64,000 bases of DNA from Odiellus spinosus. Its lineage: Eukaryota > Arthropoda > Arachnida > Opiliones > Phalangiidae. Positions 48,101 to 57,100 of the stretch are shown here, one piece after another. Where the stretch lies: positions 28,935,935 through 28,999,934 of the forward strand of contig OY987227.1 in assembly GCA_963920705.1 (NCBI GenBank), written 5' to 3'. How positions within the stretch are numbered: position 1 is the stretch's first letter; every line of letters begins with the position of its first letter. Below the pieces are notes generated by a model. It ran no database searches and was not told the DNA's origin. It saw only the letters and a program-made list of their open reading frames with translations. The translations under genes were made by a program, and so were the position numbers.

Positions 48101-51100
48101 GCCGAACTCGGTCCCGAGACGCTTTAGGAAGCTGGCTTCGATCCCTGGATGAGGTCCCTGGCGATGGACCACCCACCCGAAAGAGGGGTTTTAGGCGGGA
48201 GGTTGATTCGATCTTCCTTCATTCTTTCCCTTCCTTCTAAGTCGCTTTCTCTTCTTCCAACGGGAAAAACTTCTCTTCTTCTAAACAGCAACGTCTTAAT
48301 ATTTTTTTCTTCAACCCTGAAAGTCGATTTTCGCGTTTCCTCTTCCAGGAAACGACAGCTTGCTTTATTTTTCTTCGCCACTCTTTTTTTTTTCGCTTTT
48401 TTTTTCTATCCTATCGGCCATTTCCTTCTCTATTTTAGCCTTTCCTCTTCGAAACCAAACAAAAAAACACCCAAACTCCGGGGTTCATCTAGTTTATCTT
48501 TATTTCTTTGATGTACTAGCGTCGCGTCGCCATCTCAAAGTAGTACAAATACGCCACGTAATCGTAGAAAATTTACAGAAAAAAAGGGGAAAAAAAAAAA
48601 AAGGTTAGAAGCTGATGTTCCAATCCAAACTGGGTATCTTCAACTTCCGGTGATCGGTGCCACTTTATATGGGACGTGTTAGGAGCGCTAATATTGTCGA
48701 ATGTCCAATCCCGTTTAGTTTTTGTTCTAGCTAGAGCTCTGAATCGGATAACGAGTAATTTCGGATATTCATTGATTAATACGACGTTTCTCGAAATCGG
48801 TGAAGAGTGAAATATAATAATTCGATTTTTTTCATCTAAATTGAAAGGAACAGCTCGACTAAATCACTTCATTCTAGCTTCGTAGATCTTAAATTGGGTT
48901 AAAATCCGCCAAGAAACTCTAATTTCAAATGTTTCTTATCGGCGAATGAATAACTCGTAAACTCGTATCAATTTCCTATAAGAATTAATGAATACGAATT
49001 AAAAGTTCGCCGTTACATTCGGATACGTTAACTGAAATAATAAATGGATAATATCATTCACGATGGTTTTATTCAATTAACGAAGGTTATACGAATTCCG
49101 AGCTCTGCTTTTTGCTTTTCTCTTTCATCATTCTTCGTATATTTCTTGGCACCGCACCCACGCAGCCCCTGAGAGCCCGCCTTTTATTATTATTCTTCTT
49201 CTTTGCCCAAATTAGTTCTCAAACTCCGTTGTAGTAATAAATAACCTTTTTTTCCACTGGCCAAGATACTTTCTATAGTATCCAATGGTACGTATCTAGG
49301 AAAATGAGATCATCCAACCGTGTTATTATCATTCTTTAGGTTTACCTATATCTATTTTCCAATGATGTGTACGTTCTTTCGTAATAAGTAGTGTCCGCTG
49401 ACATCAAATACCGGCCTATTCTCTTAATGTTAAGACGTTATTGTAGAATACAATACGATTGGTCCGAGTTTAGTTTTAACTAACATTCAAAATGACCAAA
49501 CTTAAGAAATTAAACGTCAAAAAAAGTGTCTAAAAATTGTTTGAAAATTTTCAAATACGTTTTTATGGCAAAGGTCCGGGTAAATGTACCGGCAGATTCT
49601 GATTCGAGACACTCTAAAGGGGTGCAATCGCCGTGTAAATAGTGAACGGAGGAAGCCACACTCTGCCAGGATTAATTCCGCCGAGTTGGGAGGGAATAAA
49701 ATTTAGATAAGCGCGGCCCGCCTAAATTCCAACATTCTTAGTCCCGACTCAAAATATCGAGCAGAAGAGTCCAAATCACTCGAGCTGCAGACAGGGGTGA
49801 TGCCTTTTACGTCTATTTTTAAGCGATGACAAAAAACTGGATCTTCGCTGATAGTTTAAGCTTTACTTTTATGGAATAAAATAATTCGACTTTAATAGCG
49901 GCTTCTAGTCGAGTAAACCTAACCTTTATGGGTTAACCGTCTTGTTATTTTACGCTTTCTAGACTTTGCAAAATGAAAATATTTTCTAAAGAAATAGGCC
50001 TATAGGTATATATATTTTTTTGGTGTATATAGTTCTTTTAATTCTTTCGAAGTTATTCTTTGAGTACAATAAATACGAAAATTGGCGTAGCGAGGATTAA
50101 AATGATAGGGTAGTGAACCCGAGTGTAAGGTTGAAATATTTTATGGAAATGCTTGGGATTATTTTTCATTTCCAAGTTTCGTGAAAAGGGAGAATTGCAA
50201 TTGAAAATGAGGCTGACACGTAATGCTTAAAAAAACCATTGAAAATGTAAATATTTTTTTGGCTAGCCTATTTTATTTTTAAATTCTTGATTTATTTTTT
50301 ATTTCGACAACTTTGTTTCTCTAAATTTATTATTATTTTTTTTTTTTACAGGGGGTGTTTTTATTATTTATTTTTTATACAGGGGGTGTATTTATTATTT
50401 TTTTTACAGGGGGTGTATTTATTATTTTTTTTACAGGGGGTGTATTTATTATTTTTTTACAGGGGGTGTATTTATTATTTTTTTTACAGGGGGTGTATTT
50501 ATTATTTTTTTTTTACAGGGGGTGTATTTATTATTTTTTTTTACAGGGGGTGTATTTATTATTTTTTTTACAGGGGGTGTATTTATTTTTTTTACAGGGG
50601 GTGTATTTATTATTTTTTTTTACAGGGGGTGTATTTATTATTTTTTTTACAGGGGGTGTATTTATTATTTTTTTTACAGGGGGTGTATTTATTATTTTTT
50701 TTTTACAGGGGGTGTATTTATTATTTTTTTTTACAGGGGGTGTATTTATTATTTTTTTTACAGGGGGTGTATTTATTTTTTTTACAGGGGGTGTATTTAT
50801 TATTTTTTTTTACAGGGGGTGTATTTATTATTTTTTTTACAGGGGGTGTTTTTATTATTTTTTTTTACAGGGGGTGTTTTTATTATTTTTTTTTTACAGG
50901 GGGTGTTTATATTTATTTTTTTTACAGGGGGTGTATCTATTTTTTTACAGGGGGTGTATCTATTTTTTTACAGGGGGTGTATCTATTTTTTTACAGGGGG
51001 TGTATCTATTTTTTTACAGGGGGTGTATCTATTATTTATTTTTTTTTACAGAGGGTGTATCTATTATTTATTTTTTTTTACAGGGGGTGTATTATTTATT

Positions 51101-54100
51101 TTTTTTACAGGGGTGTATTTATTATTTATTTTTTTTACAGGGGTGTATTTATTATTTTTTTTTACAGGGGGTGTATTTATAATTTTTTTTTTACAGGGGG
51201 TGTATTATTATTTTTTTTTTTTTTACAGGGGGTGTATTTATTATTTTTTTTACAGGGGGTGTTTATATTATTTATTTTTTTTACAGGGGGTGTTTTTATT
51301 ATTTTTTTTTACAGGGGGTGTATCTATTATTTTTTTTTTTACAGGGGGTGTATTTATTAATTTTTTTTACAGGGGATGTATTTATTTTTTTTTACAGGGG
51401 GTGTTTATATTATTTATTTTTTTACAGGGGGTGTTTTTATTATTTTTTTTACAGGGGGTGTATCTATTATTTATTTTTTTTACAGGGGGTGTATTTATTA
51501 TTTTTTTTACAGGGGGTGTATTTATTATTTTTTTTTACAGGGGGTGTTTATATTATTTATTTTTTTACAGGGGGTGTATCTATTATTTATTTTTTTACAG
51601 GGGGTGTATCTATTATTTATTTTTTTACAGGGGGTGTATTATTATTTATTTTTTTTACAGGGGGTGTATTGATTATTTTTTTTTACAGGGGGTGTATTTA
51701 TTATTTTTTTACAGGGGGTGTTTTTATTATTTTTTTACAGGGGGTGTTTATTATTATTTTTTTACAGGGGGTGTATCTATTTTTTACAGGGGGTGTATCT
51801 ATTATTTTTTTTTTACAGGGGGTGTATTTATTATTTTTTTTTACAGGGGGTGTATTTATTATTTTTTTACAGGGGGTGTTTTTATTATTTTTTTACAGGG
51901 GGTGTATTTATTATTTTTTTTACAGGGGGTGTTTATATTTATTTTTTTACAGGGGGTGTATCTATTTTTTTACAGGGGGTGTATCTATTATTTATTTTTT
52001 TACAGGGGGTGTATTTATTTATTTTTTTTACAGGGGGTGTATTGATTATTTTTTTTTACAGGGGGTGTATTTATTATTTTTTTTTACAGGGGGTGTATTT
52101 ATTATTTTTTTTTTACAGGGGGTGTATTTATTATTTTTTTTACAGGGGTGTTTATATTATTTATTTTTTTACAGGGGGTGTATCTATTTTTTTACAGGGG
52201 GTGTATCTATTATTTTTTTTTTTTTACAGGGGGTGTATTGATTATTTTTTTTTACAGGGGGTGTATTTATTATTTTTTTTACAGGGGGTGTATTTATTAT
52301 TTATTTTTTTACAGGGGGTGTATCTATTATTTATTTTTTTACAGGGGGTGTATCTATTATTTATTTTTTACAGGGGGTGTATTTATTATTTATTTTTTTT
52401 ACAGGGGGTGTATTGATAATTTTTTTTTACAGGGGGTGTATTTATTATTTTTTTTTACAGGGGGTGTATTTATTATTTTTTTTACAGGGGGTGTATTTAT
52501 TATTTTTTTTACAGGGGGTGTTTTTATTATTTTTTTACAGGGGGTGTTTATTATTATTTTTTTACAGGGGGTATATCTATTTTTTACAGGGGGTGTATCA
52601 ATTATTTTTTTTTTACAGGGGGTGTATTTATTATTTTTTTTTACAGGGGGTGTATTTATTTTTTTTTTTTTTTACAGGGGGTGTATTTATTATTTTTTTA
52701 CAGGGGGTGTTTTTATTATTTTTTTTACAGGGGGTGTTTTTATTATTTTTTTTACAGGGGGTGTATCTATTATTTATTTTTTTTACAGGGGGTGTATTTA
52801 TTATTTTTTTTACAGGGGGTGTTTATATTATTTATTTTTTTACAGGGGGTGTTTTTATTATTTTTTTTACAGGGGGTGTATCTATTATTTATTTTTTTTA
52901 CAGGGGGTGTATTTATTATTTTTTTTACAGGGGGTGTATTTATTATTTTTTTTTACAGGGGGTGTTTATATTATTTATTTTTTTACAGGGGGTGTATCTA
53001 TTATTTATTTTTTTACAGGGGGTGTATCTATTATTTATTTTTTTACAGGGGGTGTATTATTATTTATTTTTTTACAGGGGGTGTATCTATTATTTATTTT
53101 TTTACAGGGGGTGTATTATTATTTATTTTTTTTACAGGGGGTGTATTGATTATTTTTTTTTACAGGGGGTGTATTTATTATTTTTTTTACAGGGGGTGTT
53201 TTTATTATTTTTTTACAGGGGGTGTTTATTATTATTTTTTTACAGGGGGTGTATCTATTATTTTTTTTTACAGGGGGTGTATTTATTATTTTTTTACAGG
53301 GGGTGTTTTTATTATTTTTTTACAGGGGGTGTATTTATTATTTTTTTTACAGGGGGTGTTTATATTTATTTTTTTACAGGGGGTGTATCTATTTTTTTAC
53401 AGGGGGTGTATCTATTATTTATTTTTTTACAGGGGGTGTATTTATTTATTTTTTTTACAGGGGGTGTATTGATTATTTTTTTTTACAGGGGGTGTATTTA
53501 TTATTTTTTTTTACAGGGGGTGTATTTATTATTTTTTTTTACAGGGGGTGTATTTATTATTTTTTTTTTACAGGGGGTGTATTTATTATTTTTTTTACAG
53601 GGGTGTTTATATTATTTATTTTTTTACAGGGGGTGTATCTATTTTTTTACAGGGGGTGTATCTATTATTTTTTTTTTTTACAGGGGGTGTATTGATTATT
53701 TTTTTTTACAGGGGGTGTATTTATTATTTTTTTTACAGGGGGTGTATTTATTATTTATTTTTTTACAGGGGGTGTATTTATTATTTATTTTTTTACAGGG
53801 GGTGTATCTATTATTTATTTTTTTACAGGGGGTGTATCTATTATTTATTTTTTACAGGGGGTGTATTTATTATTTATTTTTTTTACAGGGGGTGTATTGA
53901 TAATTTTTTTTTACAGGGGGTGTATTTATTATTTTTTTTTACAGGGGGTGTATTTATTATTTTTTTTACAGGGGGTGTATTTATTATTTTTTTTACAGGG
54001 GGTGTTTTTATTATTTTTTTACAGGGGGTGTTTATTATTATTTTTTTACAGGGGGTATATCTATTTTTTACAGGGGGTGTATCAATTATTTTTTTTTTAC

Positions 54101-57100
54101 AGGGGGTGTATTTATTATTTTTTTTTACAGGGGGTGTATTTATTATTTTTTTTTTTTTACAGGGGGTGTATTTATTATTTTTTTACAGGGGGTGTTTTTA
54201 TTATTTTTTTACAGGGGGTGTTTTTATTATTTTTTTTACAGGGGGTGTATCTATTATTTATTTTTTTTACAGGGGGTGTATTTATTATTTTTTTTACAGG
54301 GGGTGTTTTTATTATTTATTTTTTTACAGGGTGTGTATTTATTATTTATTCATTCAACCACACGTAGACTAAACAACTAAAGCCGTTTCGAATGAAATTT
54401 AATTTTATTCTCTCTTTCTTTTTCTTTCGTTTTTTCCCTATAGATATACTATTTACCCGAATGGATCTTTGTCGATTCAGTTGGTTCGTAATTCCGACGA
54501 AGGAATTTATCGATGCGTTGGACTTAGCGCTTCCAGCAAGGACGCTCCGCAACAGACCTACACCGCGCGATTACGAGTGGCCTGTAAGAGTTTGTATTTT
54601 TCGAATATTTACGCGGAAATTGCTTTCCGAGTTGATTCGCGATCCTAATTACTTATATAATACAGCGCGTATGATTAAAAAAAAAGCATATAGAGTCGTT
54701 GTTTATACTAAATTTGACTTAAAAATATTTAAACGATTTCTAGAAAAGTGGGCGTGGTGAAATTTCGCGTAATTCGTAGCCCTAGGCGGAGATCTAGCTA
54801 TCGAAACCAATAACGGCAATACGAATATTTTCTTATTGGACAATTGTCTACTAACTTCATTCGTAAATAAAAGTTATCGGACATTTATAAAAATTTAAAT
54901 TAGATAATAATATTTTCATTTCACTCGGTGAAACATTAGCGGATGACGTTGGCCGTAACAAATTTGGTGGATTCTTGGGCAGTTATAGTCTTTTAAAACT
55001 ATTAAATATATATATGAACAACGTACTTGTACGCCTAATTTGTCAATTTAGCAAATCGACCTAGAATTCCAAATTACATAAGCAATTTATACAAATATTT
55101 GATTACACTTTTTAGAGTTACATTTTTTAAGTCATTTTTACCCACGAATCGTTCGCGTTTTTAAACCAGTTTTACAAGAAATGGAACCGTCCACTTTTGA
55201 GCCCGAATTGGACGGAGACGGTGTTACCATCATCGCGAGAGGCGGCCAATACGAAGTGACGTGTATCCGTCCCAAAGGTCATCCGATCCCGCGATTATGG
55301 TGGGAAGATCCCACTGGACACGTCATCAGCGACAACGGCAGAATCCGGGCGGACGAGACGACGCGATTGATCGTGGAGAGCGTTAAGGTCGAGGACGCTG
55401 GCAACTACACTTGCGTCGCGGAGAACGCCGCCGGACAGAAGCGACGATCGGTTAATTTAGCGGTCGCGGTTCCTCCATCCATCACTAAAAACCCCGTCAA
55501 TCTCTTGACCGACGAAGGAGAGATGGCCGTTTTTACTTGCGAGTATTCCGGAAGCCCGTATCCGATGACCAAAGTCAATTGGTCGCGGGACGGCAAGTAC
55601 ATTCGACCGGGTCTCTCCAATTTGCGAGTGCATCCGGACAACGGCAGTTTGGTAATTCAACACGTGACGTTGGGTGACGCCGGTACTTACGCTTGCGAAG
55701 TCAACACGACCGGTTTCCCGCCAGTTCCCTCGAAAAGCGTCTCTCTCTTCGTCAAAGAGAAGCTCAAGTTCGTTCCTTCGCCCATCAATCGGAACTTGGA
55801 GTTAGGCTCCAATTCTAAAATCTATTGCAAGGCTCGGGGTTCGACGCCACCCTTGGTCAAATGGATTATCTTAAACAAACCTCCCAAACCCGAATTACCT
55901 TTACCGTACTCCGAATGGCCCGCTCATATCAAGGACGAGAATGGAACTCTTCATTTCCGCGGGGTCCTCCTGGAGGATGTTGGCAAGTATACTTGCGTCG
56001 CCACTAGTTCTCAGGGAATTATCAACGCTACAATCAGAGTGGATGTTATAGGTATTTATACTTAATACGATTTTGAACTATTTTTGGAAATCTTTTAACG
56101 ACATTGGAGCGATTGTTTCGTTTTTAGTGACTCCAAAATTCACGGTTCCACCGGCGAACACGGAAGCTTACGAAGGCTATTCGTCGATGTTACACTGTCA
56201 AGCCGATGGGGACCCCAAACCGACGATACAATGGGATAAAAACGGAGCCCTGAACGGTTTCGATCAGAAAAGGTTTCACGTCATGCCCAATGGAACCCTG
56301 TACATCAGCGAAGTTCATAAAGACGATAATGGCAAATACGGTTGTACCGCTGGAAATAGTGGCGGTTTCAAACGAGCCGAAGTCTCGCTTCTCGTCCATA
56401 GTAAGTTCAATCTTACCTTAGTCTAACCTACTTCCTCCAAGATCTTACTCTTTAATAGTCCAATCCCAAATTGGAAATTAACGCATTTCCACTAAAATAC
56501 GGTGCGGCGACGATGCCATTTGAAAAAGGTTTTTTTTATTTTTGTTTATGACGCAGACGCGAGTGTTTCTTTATCCAAGTAGTAAAGGCAAAACTTGGGA
56601 GAATTACGGGGTGACCGCGTTTCCTAAATTTTCCTCTCCTTCCTATTTTCTCCTATAAATTAATTGTAATTCCTACATTTTTGCTCAAAATCTAAGGCTA
56701 CGAGTGAAGTTGTTAAGGATTTAGCTTTAGTGAAGGTTGTAAAAGGTACACGAACATCCTTGGTGGTATTGTTCTCGATCGGCGAAGACTTTTACCATAT
56801 CCTACAGTAGGCTAAAGCTTTAGTTCCTTAGACGCGTCGAACTCCTTTCTATATTTTATTCGATATTTTGCACGAATTTCTTCCACTATTTTTCCTATAT
56901 TTCACAAATGCATTTCCTATATTTCACAAATGCATTTCCTATATTTCACAAATGCATTTCCTATATTTCACAAATGCATTTCCTATATTTCACAAATGCA
57001 TTTCCTATATTTCACAAATGCATTTCCTATATTTCACAAATGCATTTCCTATATTTCACAAATGCATTTCCTACATTTCACAAATAAATTTCGCACACTT

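Larger units (their letters stand above)
47574..50336. other. first part of the otk intron ahead of the T-rich array
   Basis: I see no exon here. Open frames at 48,149-48,608 come from C/T-rich low-complexity sequence. The stretch contains a CTCGG microsatellite-like patch near 48,052, one GAGCTC-TIR element and a GTGTCTAA-family repeat. Confidence 0.5.

Noticed and set aside
50287..54380. Many long + strand frames reading TGGVFIIFF, YRGCIYYFF or LQGVYLLFF repeats
   Set aside because: The T-rich minisatellite lacks stops in all + strand frames. The apparent membrane-protein composition comes from T-runs, and the region is inside an otk intron.
55177..55178. Alternative acceptor AG for the three-Ig otk exon
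   Set aside because: Joining the previous exon here creates a TAA stop at the split codon, whereas the AG at 55,168-55,169 keeps the frame and the family-conserved residues.
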